DNA from: JBBSMX01 sp038232935
GTDB lineage: Bacteria; Bacteroidota; Rhodothermia; Rhodothermales; JANQRZ01
DNA: 64,000 nt
NCBI GenBank assembly: GCA_038232935.1
Contig: JBBSMX010000004.1
Location: forward strand, 3,081-67,080
Reading direction: 5' to 3'
Part shown: positions 27,381 to 36,163 of the stretch, piece after piece
Position numbering within the stretch: position 1 is the first letter of the stretch
How the letters are laid out: every line of letters starts with the position of its first letter
Notes under the pieces: generated by a model
Told to the model about the DNA's origin: nothing
Databases searched by the model: none
Seen by the model: only the letters and a program-made list of their open reading frames with translations
Made by a program: the position numbers and the translations under genes

Positions 27381-28444
27381 ACGTCACGAATGACACGCCG
27401 TTCGTCGACGGCCTCGCGATCGGAATGGGGCCGGACCGGAAGCCGTGCCTCGCCGTGCTGCTCAAAGCCACGTTCCGGATCCCCGACGGGGCCGATGGTG
27501 CGCCCGCGCCCGCTGCCGACGAGCAACTCCCCATCGCGGCCAGCGACGAGTTCTTCAAAGGCGACATCACCGGCAGCGTCCGACTCGAAAGCGACGTCGT
27601 CCCGTTCAAGCCCCGCGCCGACATCGTGCTCGTCGGGCGGGCGTATGCGCCAGGCGGCAAGCCGGTGCCGGCGCTCGACGTGGCGCTCCGCGTCGGGCGG
27701 GCGCAGCAGGCCATCCGCGTCTTCGGCGACCGGCGGTGGGTGTTCCCGACCCGGCTGGTGATGGTACCGACGATGTCCGATCCCGAGCCGTTCGCCGAGA
27801 TGCCGCTCGTCTACGAGCGCGCCTTCGGTGGGTTCGATCACAAAGGGCGGGCGTGGTGCACGCAGAACCACATCGGCCGCGGGTTCATCGGGAAGAAGAC
27901 ACGCGAGTCCGTGGACGGCAAGGTGCTGCCCAACCTCGAAGACCCCCGCCGCCCGATCCGCTCGTGGGATGACCAGCCCGCGCCCGTCGGCTTCGGCTTC
28001 TACGGCCGAAGCTGGCAGCCCCGCGCGGCCTTCACCGGCCGGGCCACGCACGACCTCGACCCCGAGTTCGGCTTGCCCGCCGACTTCGACTTCGGGTTCA
28101 ACAACGGGGCGCACCCCGCGCTGCAAGTCCCCAGCTACCTCGCGGGCAACGAGGAAGTCGAGCTGCGGCATCTCACGCCCGACGGCTACCGGCGCTTCCA
28201 GCTTCCCGGCCTCCGACCCGATATCGCCCTTCACGTCTACGAAGGAGCAAGCGGCGAGGCAGGATCTGACGCCCCCCCCGAACAGGCCGAGCGCCCGGTG
28301 CACCGCCACCCGCTCACGACTCACCTCGATACCCTCGTGTTTCTTCCCGACGAAGGTGTATTCTATCAGGTGTGGCGTGGGACGTATACCCTTCCTGAGC
28401 TAAGCCTAGGCACGATTGCGGGCATCGACCTCCGCATCGCATAA
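27377..28444 (+). CDS. DUF2169-family T6SS accessory protein
   Basis: A 355-residue DUF2169 protein. The first third shows the family pattern: a start NDTPFVDGLAIG, LAVLLKATFRIP (about residues 31-42), a FKPRADIVLVGRAYAPGG strand (about 75-92), and then YERAFGGFD and NHIGRGFIG. The family is found beside vgrG, PAAR and effector genes and is thought to help load or adapt effectors; that is inference here. The ATG overlaps the stop of the pentapeptide gene. It is followed after 17 bases by the fused sheath-like gene. Confidence 0.85.
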   Translation: MNVTNDTPFVDGLAIGMGPDRKPCLAVLLKATFRIPDGADGAPAPAADEQLPIAASDEFFKGDITGSVRLESDVVPFKPRADIVLVGRAYAPGGKPVPALDVALRVGRAQQAIRVFGDRRWVFPTRLVMVPTMSDPEPFAEMPLVYERAFGGFDHKGRAWCTQNHIGRGFIGKKTRESVDGKVLPNLEDPRRPIRSWDDQPAPVGFGFYGRSWQPRAAFTGRATHDLDPEFGLPADFDFGFNNGAHPALQVPSYLAGNEEVELRHLTPDGYRRFQLPGLRPDIALHVYEGASGEAGSDAPPEQAERPVHRHPLTTHLDTLVFLPDEGVFYQVWRGTYTLPELSLGTIAGIDLRIA

Positions 28445-28461
28445 CCCTCACCTCGACTGCC

Positions 28462-30288
28462 ATGAGCGATCCGCACAAAAACGTAGGCATCCGCATCACC
28501 TCAGACCCGGACACGACAGCCATTCCGCAGCCCGGCACGGGGGCCGTGAAACGCGAGGCGCGGATGCCGCTCCGCTTGCTGCTCGTCGCTGATCTCACGC
28601 CGCAACGGCGGCCGAACTGGCGGGGCGATTCGCTCCTGCGGCGGGTGGACGCGCACGGTTTCGCCGGGCTGATGGAGGAGTGGCAGCCCGCGCTCCGGCT
28701 CGACGTGCCGAACCGGCTCAGTCCGCAACCTCCGTCGCTAGAGATCGGACTTCGGTTTCGGTCCTTAAAGGACTTCGCGCCGTCCGCGATTGCTCGGCAG
28801 GTGCCGGCGCTCGCGCGACTGCTCGCGATCCGCACCGAGGTCTACGGCGTCCGCACAAAGGGGACCGACCGCGAGACCTTCCGCGACCGGCTCGGGGAGG
28901 CCGGGGTGGATGCGGCGTCGGCGGACGGGCTCTACGCCCAGCTCACCATCGAGCCGCCCAAGCCGAAGCCTGCGCCGGCCCCGCAGAGGGACGACGCGCT
29001 CGACCGGCTGATGGGGATGGTGGATTCCGGCGACGGCAGCGCCGACGAAACGAGCGGCAGCGGGGACGCGCTCGCCGAGGCGGTCTCCGACGGCGCGCGC
29101 CGCATCGCGACGTCGGCGGCCGATAAGATTCTGGAGGACTTCGACCGGAAGCTCGGCGGGCAGGTTCGGGCGATCATCGAGCACCCGGACGTGCGGCGGC
29201 TCGAAGCGGCGTGGCGCGGGCTGAAGCTGCTCGTGGACCGGCTCCCGTTCCGCGAGGGCGTCCACCTCGACGTGCTGGCCGCGCCCCGCGAGAGCCTGAG
29301 CGAGGCGCTCTATTTCCAGGTCCTCGTGCCGGAGCACGGTGCCGGAGAAGGCGACGGCCGCGACCCGCTCTCCGCCGTAATCCTCGGCTTCGCCTTCGAT
29401 AACAGCCAGGCCGATATCGAACTGCTCGACGACATCGCCGGGACGGGTGCGAGCCTGCAAGCCCCGTTCATCGCGTCCGCCGGGCCGGAGTTCTTCGGGT
29501 TCGATGCGCCGGAGAAGATCGGGCCGCTGCCGCTCGTGCCGCAGCTCGTCGCGGGGCCGGAGTACATCCACTGGAACAAGCTCCGCGAGAAGGACGAGGC
29601 AAGGTTCGCCGCGCTCGCGTTCCCGCCGTTCCTGCTCCGCGCACCCTACGGCCCGGACAACCCGTCGAAGGATTTTCCGCTCGAAGAAGCGGGGTTCCTG
29701 TGGGGCGGCGGTGCCCTCGCCGTCGCCGTCGCGATGGCCGACTCGTTCGCGGAGACGGGCTGGCCGACACACCTCGCCGGTCGGCGGATGGACGACCTGC
29801 CGATCCACGAGACCGAGCGCGGCCGAACGCCGCTCGCCGTGCTGATCCCCGAAGCCAAAGCCGCCGAACTCGCCGACGCCGGGTTCGTCGTGCTCACCGG
29901 GGAGGCGAACCGCGACCGGATACAGGTCGCCCGCGCCCCGAACATCGCGCGCGCACAAACCTTCGACGACCCGGAGAAGACGGCGCATGCGGCAGCGCAC
30001 GCGACGCTCGGGTGCGGCCTCTTCGCGGCGCGGGCCGCCCACCGTATGCTGACGCTGCCTACCGAAATCGACCCCGCCGCCTCGTTGGAGGCCAAGCAGG
30101 CCGCGGTGATCGCTTCGCTGCGTGCGTTCCTCGGGGGGGACGTAGCGGCGGACGCCGTGACAGCGGAGCTGGTCCCCGAGGCCGAGATCGACGGGCACGA
30201 CTTGCTGGCCGTTCGTTTGCAGCCACCGCGCCACGTGCTGGACAGCCCCGTTCACCTCGCCATCGGCCTTCCGGTCCCGCGAGCATGA
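28462..30288 (+). CDS. TssB-TssC fusion: second sheath-like protein
   Basis: A 608-residue protein with two sheath halves in one chain. Residues about 30-155 resemble TssB: MPLRLLLVADLT matches MRLMVLGDYKG of the main TssB, and FAPSAIARQVPALARLLAIR matches FDPEEVAKQVPQLNRMLAMR. A Pro/Ala and acidic linker spans about 160-215. Residues about 225-608 resemble TssC: LEAAWRGLKLLVDRLPF matches MESSWRSLKFLVDRTDF, with FIASAGPEFFGF and FLLRAPYGPD at matching places. It is distinct from the separate tssB and tssC at 8-10 kb. It ends the second spike module. It could form an alternative or short sheath, cap or modify the main sheath, or bind spike cargo. Confidence 0.85.
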   Translation: MSDPHKNVGIRITSDPDTTAIPQPGTGAVKREARMPLRLLLVADLTPQRRPNWRGDSLLRRVDAHGFAGLMEEWQPALRLDVPNRLSPQPPSLEIGLRFRSLKDFAPSAIARQVPALARLLAIRTEVYGVRTKGTDRETFRDRLGEAGVDAASADGLYAQLTIEPPKPKPAPAPQRDDALDRLMGMVDSGDGSADETSGSGDALAEAVSDGARRIATSAADKILEDFDRKLGGQVRAIIEHPDVRRLEAAWRGLKLLVDRLPFREGVHLDVLAAPRESLSEALYFQVLVPEHGAGEGDGRDPLSAVILGFAFDNSQADIELLDDIAGTGASLQAPFIASAGPEFFGFDAPEKIGPLPLVPQLVAGPEYIHWNKLREKDEARFAALAFPPFLLRAPYGPDNPSKDFPLEEAGFLWGGGALAVAVAMADSFAETGWPTHLAGRRMDDLPIHETERGRTPLAVLIPEAKAAELADAGFVVLTGEANRDRIQVARAPNIARAQTFDDPEKTAHAAAHATLGCGLFAARAAHRMLTLPTEIDPAASLEAKQAAVIASLRAFLGGDVAADAVTAELVPEAEIDGHDLLAVRLQPPRHVLDSPVHLAIGLPVPRA

Positions 30289-30334
30289 TGAGCGCGGATG
30301 ACCCGCAATAGAGAAGAAAATCGTTCCTAGTTAC

Positions 30335-32143
30335 GTGGAGGCGCATTCCGTCTCGTGCCGCCCCATCATTCGTCCCTCCAGGGCCACTTTTTTGACCCCC
30401 CAACATCCTCCCTCTTCTCAGCCGACGGAGGCGCGGCCCACCATTCGGGTTCGCGTCGAAGGGAGTAGCGTACCCGGATTGGAACGGACATTTACGGAGC
30501 CGTTCACGATTGGCCGCGGGCTACAGGCAACGCTGCACGTGGACTCCGGCCGCGTCAGCCGCATTCACGCTGAAGTCGTCTTCGAGGAGGGCTGGGTGCT
30601 CCGCGACGCGGGCAGCACAAACGGGGTGTATTGTGACGGCGAGCGCATCGAATCGGTGCCGCTCGTGGGGGAGGTGGTGGTCCGGCTCGGGCGCGATGGC
30701 CCCGCCGTGCATTTCCAGGTAGCGGAAGCGGAGGGCAACTACACCCCGAGCGCCGATACGATTCCCAGCGATGCCCTGACGGGGAGCGAGCTCTCGCCGC
30801 CGGTGGATTTGCCGGGGAAAACGTCAGCGGCGAATTCCCGTGGCGATGACACCTCCGCGCGCGAGAAGCCATTCCCCTCGGAGGGCGGGACGATGGGGAT
30901 ACGGGGTGAGCCCCCATCACCGTCGGGCGCCGAAGGCAAGGGGAAGACGTCTGAGCGGTCGGTGAGCCAGGTCATCCGGCGCTACTTCGGCGACGATGCG
31001 GGGGAGCCTGCGGGCGAGCGGACGATGATGATCCGCCGGGCGTATCAGGAGGTCCACACGAAACAGAAGCGGAAGTACAGCGGCATCATCGGAGGCGTAG
31101 CAGCGCTGCTAATCGCGGCGCTCGGCTTCGCCATCTGGCAACAGATGCGGGTGGAGAAGCTGACCAATACGGCCGAAGCGCTCTTTTACGAGATGAGAGA
31201 GCAGGATCTCGCAACGGCTGAGCTCCGCATGCTGGCTGAAGAGGGTGGCAATGCCGCGCTCGCCGCACAACTGGACGAACTGGAAGCCCGTCGTCGCCGT
31301 CAGGCCGAACTGTACCAGGGGTACGTTGAAGAACTGGGCATCTATCGCTCGCTCAACCCGCAGGAGAAGGAGATATACCGGGTGGCCCGCATCTTCAACG
31401 AGAGCGAGTTCACGATGCCGGCGGGTTTCGTCCGGGAGGTGAAGGGGGTGATCAGCGAATGGCAGCGCTCCGGCCGGCTCAAAAACGCCCTCCAACTGGC
31501 CGAGCGAAACGGCTACACCCCCGCCATCGTCCGGACGATGCAGAAGTATGGGCTCCCGCCCGAGTTCTTCTACCTCGCCCTGCAGGAGAGCAACTTCGAC
31601 ACGTGCATCAGTGGACCGGAGACACGCTGGGGGATCGCCAAAGGGATGTGGCAATTCATCCCGCCGACGGCCCAAGCCTACGGCCTCTCCACCGGCCCCC
31701 GCGTCGACCTCCGCGTGTGCGACCCGATGGACGAGCGCCACGACTTCGCCCTCGCCACCGACGCCGCTGCCCGCTACCTCCTCTACATCTACACCCATCT
31801 GGCGCAGGCTTCCGGCCTGCTGGTCATGGCCTCGTACAACTGGGGCGAGCACCGCGTGTCCTCCAAGCTCGACGAGCTTCCCGAGACCCCCCTCGATCTC
31901 GTCCGGCAGGATTTCGAAGACGTGCCGCAGAACCCGCAACAGCGTAGCTACTGGCGGTTCCTCAACGAGTACCGAGATCGGATGCCCGACGAGACGAAGA
32001 ACTACGTCCTGCATATCTTCTCCGCCGCCGTCATCGGGCAAAACCCTCGGCTGTTCGGGTTCGACTTCGACAATCCGCTGGAGCCGTACCTCCAGGAACC
32101 GGCGTCTGACCCCTCCGCCGTGGCCCTTTCCACCTCCCCTTGA
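30335..32143 (+). CDS. FHA-domain protein fused to lytic transglycosylase
   Basis: A 602-residue inner-membrane protein. An FHA domain (about residues 38-125) has the phosphothreonine-binding residues of the family: TIGRG, GRVSRIHAEV and GSTNGVY. An acidic linker leads to a basic segment and one transmembrane helix (about 248-268). The outside part has an SLT-type transglycosylase domain (about 400-540) with catalytic Glu in ALQESNFD (about 417), WGIAKGMWQFIPPTA and a YNWGEH motif. It probably acts as the T6SS Fha protein while cutting peptidoglycan locally for assembly. The start used is GTG 30335; a later TTG is possible. PP2C and kinase genes follow directly. Confidence 0.88.
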   Translation: MEAHSVSCRPIIRPSRATFLTPQHPPSSQPTEARPTIRVRVEGSSVPGLERTFTEPFTIGRGLQATLHVDSGRVSRIHAEVVFEEGWVLRDAGSTNGVYCDGERIESVPLVGEVVVRLGRDGPAVHFQVAEAEGNYTPSADTIPSDALTGSELSPPVDLPGKTSAANSRGDDTSAREKPFPSEGGTMGIRGEPPSPSGAEGKGKTSERSVSQVIRRYFGDDAGEPAGERTMMIRRAYQEVHTKQKRKYSGIIGGVAALLIAALGFAIWQQMRVEKLTNTAEALFYEMREQDLATAELRMLAEEGGNAALAAQLDELEARRRRQAELYQGYVEELGIYRSLNPQEKEIYRVARIFNESEFTMPAGFVREVKGVISEWQRSGRLKNALQLAERNGYTPAIVRTMQKYGLPPEFFYLALQESNFDTCISGPETRWGIAKGMWQFIPPTAQAYGLSTGPRVDLRVCDPMDERHDFALATDAAARYLLYIYTHLAQASGLLVMASYNWGEHRVSSKLDELPETPLDLVRQDFEDVPQNPQQRSYWRFLNEYRDRMPDETKNYVLHIFSAAVIGQNPRLFGFDFDNPLEPYLQEPASDPSAVALSTSP

Positions 32144-32154
32144 TCTGCTCGCTC

Positions 32155-32916
32155 ATGCTGTGGAAGCGCTCTGCCCGCCCGCTCACGATTCGCTTCGGCG
32201 CCAAGTCCGATGTCGGCCAAGTCCGCTCGGAGAATCAGGACGACTACGGGCGCTTCCCGGAGGTCCAGTCCACCCGCAATGGGGACCAGCTATTCGTCGT
32301 AGCCGACGGGATGGGCGGGCACGAGGACGGCGGCCGGGCTAGCCGGGTCGCCGTCGAAGCCGTGGGGGGCACGTACTTCACGCATCCGGAGGTACCCGTG
32401 GAGGACCGGCTGCGCCGGGCGGTCAGCGAGGCGAACGCGCGGGTCTATCAGTTCGCGCAGGCCGGTACCATCCCGAAGAAGATGGGCACCACCTGCACCG
32501 CCCTCGCCCTGGTGGGGGAAGACGCCTACCTCGCGCACGTCGGTGACAGCAGGGCCTATCGGATCAATCGGGACGGGATCTCGCAGCTCTCGCGGGATCA
32601 CACGCTCGTGGAGGCGCTGATGCGCGAGGGGGTGCTGACCGAGGACGAGGCCGCGCGCCATCCGCAGCGGCACGCGCTCGTCCGAGCGATCGGGATCGAA
32701 CCGGAGGTGCAGGTGGACGTGCGGCGGCTCAAGACCCCGCAGTCCGGCGATGCGTTTCTGCTGTGCTCCGACGGCCTCGCCCGCGTGACCAACGTGGAGA
32801 TCCGCGACATCGTTCGTTCTGAAACACCGCAGCAGGCGGCCGAAACCCTCGTCCAACTGGCGAACGACCGCGGCGGGCACGATAATGTGACGGTTCTAGT
32901 AGTAAAGGTTGAATAG
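32155..32916 (+). CDS. PP2C-family protein phosphatase (PppA-like)
   Basis: A 253-residue PPM/PP2C Ser/Thr phosphatase. All metal-binding motifs are present: SENQDDYG, VVADGMGGHEDGG, GTTCTALAL, HVGDSRAYRI, LLCSDGLARV and GGHDNVTVLVV. It is soluble, with no membrane segment. Between an FHA gene and a Ser/Thr kinase it is expected to reverse the kinase, the PppA role in threonine-phosphorylation control of T6SS. ATG 32155 was chosen; an in-frame TTG at 32140 overlaps the previous stop and could be used instead. The kinase gene starts 65 bases downstream. Confidence 0.93.
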   Translation: MLWKRSARPLTIRFGAKSDVGQVRSENQDDYGRFPEVQSTRNGDQLFVVADGMGGHEDGGRASRVAVEAVGGTYFTHPEVPVEDRLRRAVSEANARVYQFAQAGTIPKKMGTTCTALALVGEDAYLAHVGDSRAYRINRDGISQLSRDHTLVEALMREGVLTEDEAARHPQRHALVRAIGIEPEVQVDVRRLKTPQSGDAFLLCSDGLARVTNVEIRDIVRSETPQQAAETLVQLANDRGGHDNVTVLVVKVE

Positions 32917-32981
32917 GCCGAGCAAGAGATTAGCTTTGCGTATCCTAGCGTCTTGGCCCTCCGCTCTTCGAAGTACCCTTT

Positions 32982-34970
32982 ATGCCTGACACCTACATCG
33001 GCCAAGAGATCGACGGCTTCCGCATCCTGGAGGAACTCGGGCGCGGCGGCATGGGCGTGGTGTACAAGGCGGAGGACGTGGCCCTCGCGAGGCCGGTCGC
33101 GCTCAAGATGATCGCCCGCGAACTCTCCCGCGACGAGTCGTTCGTGCGGCGCTTCCGGTCCGAGGCACGCGCCCTCGCCCGCATCAACAGCTCGTATATC
33201 ACGAGCATCTACGCGCTACGCCGCACCGAGGACGGCATCTTCATCGTGATGGAGTTCATCGGGGGCGGCACGCTCGGCGACCTGATGGAACGAGGGCCGG
33301 TGAAGTGGGCGGCGATCCGGCCGGCGGTCCTCGAAATGATCTCGGCACTCGAGCACGCCCACGGCGTCGGCGTCATCCATCGCGACATCAAGCCGGGCAA
33401 CATCCTTCTCACCGAGGCCGGCCACGTCAAGGTGACTGACTTCGGCCTCGCCAAGCTCCACACGGCCGACCAGGGGGTGACCGTCACACAAGGGATCGCC
33501 GGCACGCTCTACTACATGTCGCCGGAGCAGGTCAAGGGCGAGCGCAACCTCGACGGCCGCAGCGACCTCTACGCCCTCGGCATCACGATCTACGAAGCGC
33601 TCAGCGGCCGGCTGCCCTTTGAGCGAGGGGGCAGCGAGTTCTCTACGATGCGGAAGATCGTTGAGGACGAGTACCCGCCGCTCGGGCAGTTCGTGCCTGA
33701 TCTCCCGCCCGGCGTTGAGGCGGCCGTCATGAAGGCGCTCGCCAAGAATCCGGACGACCGCTACGCGAACGCCGCCGCGATGTGTGCCGCCTTCGATGCG
33801 ATCCCCGGCGCCGCGGCCCACGCTCCGGTCGTGGCGAACGGCGCTCCGCGGCGCGAGGCCGAGACGGTGATCGCGGGCGAGGCGTACCAGCAAGCTCCAG
33901 TGAAACCGGTGCGGGAGAAGCGTGCGCTGCCGAAGCAAGGGCTGGTGATCGGCGGCGGCGTGCTCGCGGCGGTGGTGCTCGCCGTCCTCGCGTTCCTCCT
34001 CTGGCCCGGTGCTACGACGTTGAGCGTAGCCACCAATCCGCCTGGAGCCGTCGTCACCCTCGACGGCCAACAGCTCGGTCGGACGCCGCTCGAGTCCGTC
34101 GCGGTAAAGGGCGACGGCGGAAGGCTGCGCGTCGAACGGACGGGCTACGCCCTCGTCGACACGCTGATCTCCTTCGCCGAGGGCGGGCCGCTGAACCTCC
34201 GGTTTCCGCTCGTCGCACTCGCTTCGCCATCGGGCGAGGGCTCGGTCGCGCTGCTGAACGTTACGTCTAATCCCTCGGGCGCTACCGTTCTCATCAACGG
34301 CGAGCGTGTGGGGCAGACGCCGTACACCCACCGCGATAGCACCGCCCGCCCGCTCGCCGTACGCATCGAGCGCCGGGGCTATCAGCCGTGGAGCCAGACG
34401 GGCGTCGCACTCGATCCTGGCACGCCGACAGAGATCCGGGCCGACCTCGAACGAGCGGATGCGCCGACGACCCCGGCCGACACACGGCCCGTCGACACGC
34501 GGCCGACTGACACGGGGCCGCCGGACACCGGACCGGCCCAGCAGGGCACTCTCACCGTCAGCGCGAATCCCGGCGGGACCGTGACCGTTGCGGGCCAGAG
34601 CCGGACGGATAGTGGGACGTTCAGCGTGCCCGCCGGCTCTACACGCATTCGTTGCCAGAACCCACTATACGGCACCTTCGAAGGGACAGTCAACGTGCGC
34701 GGCGGGCAGACGGCGACGGCGACATGCTATTTCACAGCCACCGTCAACGTCAACGTCACCACCGACGAGGGACCCACGTGGGGGTCCGTCTGGGTCGACG
34801 GACGCAACGCGGGGGAGACGCCGGCCAGCCTGACGCTCGGCCCCGGCACCCACACCGTCGAGGTCCGACGAGCAGGCTATCAGACACTCGATCCGTCTCG
34901 AACCATCACCATCGCGGCCGGACTGCAGCCGAAGACCGAGCGCCTGGTATTTCAGATGAGGAAGGAGTGA
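32982..34970 (+). CDS. Membrane Ser/Thr protein kinase with PEGA repeats (PpkA-like)
   Basis: A 662-residue Hanks-type kinase. The N-terminal kinase domain (about 10-270) has the glycine loop LGRGGMGVVYKAED, the ALKMI lysine, catalytic HRDIKPGN, DFG and the MSPEQ activation-segment end, so it should be active. One transmembrane helix lies at about 319-341. The extracytoplasmic part has PEGA-type domains (about 345-410, 425-490, and near 600-655) separated by a Thr/Pro repeat linker with DTRP and DTGP units (about 495-515). It is the expected kinase partner of the adjacent phosphatase and FHA protein. PEGA domains suggest it senses the envelope or wall. Confidence 0.93.
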   Translation: MPDTYIGQEIDGFRILEELGRGGMGVVYKAEDVALARPVALKMIARELSRDESFVRRFRSEARALARINSSYITSIYALRRTEDGIFIVMEFIGGGTLGDLMERGPVKWAAIRPAVLEMISALEHAHGVGVIHRDIKPGNILLTEAGHVKVTDFGLAKLHTADQGVTVTQGIAGTLYYMSPEQVKGERNLDGRSDLYALGITIYEALSGRLPFERGGSEFSTMRKIVEDEYPPLGQFVPDLPPGVEAAVMKALAKNPDDRYANAAAMCAAFDAIPGAAAHAPVVANGAPRREAETVIAGEAYQQAPVKPVREKRALPKQGLVIGGGVLAAVVLAVLAFLLWPGATTLSVATNPPGAVVTLDGQQLGRTPLESVAVKGDGGRLRVERTGYALVDTLISFAEGGPLNLRFPLVALASPSGEGSVALLNVTSNPSGATVLINGERVGQTPYTHRDSTARPLAVRIERRGYQPWSQTGVALDPGTPTEIRADLERADAPTTPADTRPVDTRPTDTGPPDTGPAQQGTLTVSANPGGTVTVAGQSRTDSGTFSVPAGSTRIRCQNPLYGTFEGTVNVRGGQTATATCYFTATVNVNVTTDEGPTWGSVWVDGRNAGETPASLTLGPGTHTVEVRRAGYQTLDPSRTITIAAGLQPKTERLVFQMRKE

Positions 34971-34989
34971 CGCGAGTCCTCCTTCGTAC

Positions 34990-35018
34990 TTACATTGGGG
35001 GGCTTCCCTCCCTATATC
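34990..35018 (+). promoter_or_regulatory. Candidate promoter before the CsgG-like gene
   Basis: TTACAT (34990-34995) and TATATC (35013-35018) are separated by 17 bases in the 82-base gap after the kinase gene. The spacing is ideal for a housekeeping promoter, but box matches are moderate and the sigma preference of this organism is unknown. Confidence 0.35.
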
Positions 35019-35052
35019 TACTAAGAACAGAAAGCTAAAGAGGTGACCAGTG

Positions 35053-36096
35053 ATGCCCCCGATTCTATCCCGTTTGTTGTGTGCGGCGCTCTGCGTCGTT
35101 GCCGTTTCGTTCGCCCCCGTGCAGGCGCAGGACGTGGCGCTACAGAAGGCTATCGAGGCCTATAGCGTCGCGGAGTACGACCAGGCCATCACCGGCTTCG
35201 CCGCCCTCGTCGAAGACGCCTCGACGGACAAGGCCGTGAAGAAGGAGGCGCTCCAGTATCTCGGCCGCGCCTACGTCGCCAAGCGGGCCTACGACGACGT
35301 GCGCTCCACCATCGACCGGCTCCTCGACCTCGAGCCGCCGCTCGTCGAGCTCGACCCGGAGGACGAGCCGCCTGCGCTCATGAAGCTCTACTACGAAGTC
35401 CGCCGCGACTACGCGGGCTACGAGGTCCAACGGCCCGAGCCCGGTATGAAGACGCTGGCCGTGATGGACTTCACGAACACATCCGTGGACGAGAAGGAGC
35501 GCTTCGACTCGATGCAGCAGGGGTTCGCCTCGATGATGATCAACTACCTCGAAGGCGCGACTGGGCTGAAGGTGGTCGAGCGCGAGCGCATCCAGTGGCT
35601 CCTCGACGAGCTGGAGCTTCAGCGCGACGGGGGCCTCGTAGACCAAGCCTCGGCCGTGCGTACGGGCAAGCTCCTCGGCGCGAACGCCGTCCTCTTCGGT
35701 GCCTTCACCGTGCATGGGAACCAGATGTGGATCTCGGCCCGCCTCGTGAAAGTGGAGACCGGCGAGATCCTGCTGGCCGAGCAGATCTTCGGGAAGAAAG
35801 ACGAATTCTTCGAGCTCATCGAGAAGCTCTCCGATCAGGTCGCCGATGCGATCGGTGTGGAGCTAGCCAAAAACAACAACGACAACAACGGTGGGAGTGC
35901 GAGTGCCGGGGGAGATGGCGAATCCCACTCGCTCGACGCCGTGCTGTCGTATTCGCAGGGGCTCGGGCTCATCGAGCAGGAGAAGTATCAGGAGGCCTAC
36001 GACAAGTTCATCGAGGCGCTCGAGTACGACCCGAACTACACCCGCGCTCGGCGCAAGGCCGACAGCTTGAGGCCGCAGCTGGCGGCGGCTGGCTAA
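35053..36096 (+). CDS. Secreted CsgG-like protein with TPR-type C-terminus
   Basis: A 347-residue protein with a signal peptide (about 1-24, ending VQAQ). An N-terminal TPR-like helical part (about 26-120) precedes a CsgG-type domain (about 128-280) with KTLAVMDFTN, GLKVVERERIQWLLDELELQ and LLGANAVLFGAF. A final TPR-like repeat (about 300-345) has YQEAYDKFIEALEYDPNY. CsgG relatives form outer-membrane secretion channels or act as periplasmic partners. ATG 35053 is chosen by AAGAGGTG about 8 bases upstream; a GTG directly before it is less likely. It lacks a lipobox Cys, unlike its neighbour. Confidence 0.8.
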   Translation: MPPILSRLLCAALCVVAVSFAPVQAQDVALQKAIEAYSVAEYDQAITGFAALVEDASTDKAVKKEALQYLGRAYVAKRAYDDVRSTIDRLLDLEPPLVELDPEDEPPALMKLYYEVRRDYAGYEVQRPEPGMKTLAVMDFTNTSVDEKERFDSMQQGFASMMINYLEGATGLKVVERERIQWLLDELELQRDGGLVDQASAVRTGKLLGANAVLFGAFTVHGNQMWISARLVKVETGEILLAEQIFGKKDEFFELIEKLSDQVADAIGVELAKNNNDNNGGSASAGGDGESHSLDAVLSYSQGLGLIEQEKYQEAYDKFIEALEYDPNYTRARRKADSLRPQLAAAG

Positions 36097-36163
36097 CCTG
36101 CGCAAACCGCTGTCGTACTCTCTGGCTTGGGACCATGTCCCCCTCTCCGTCACCCCTCCCTTT

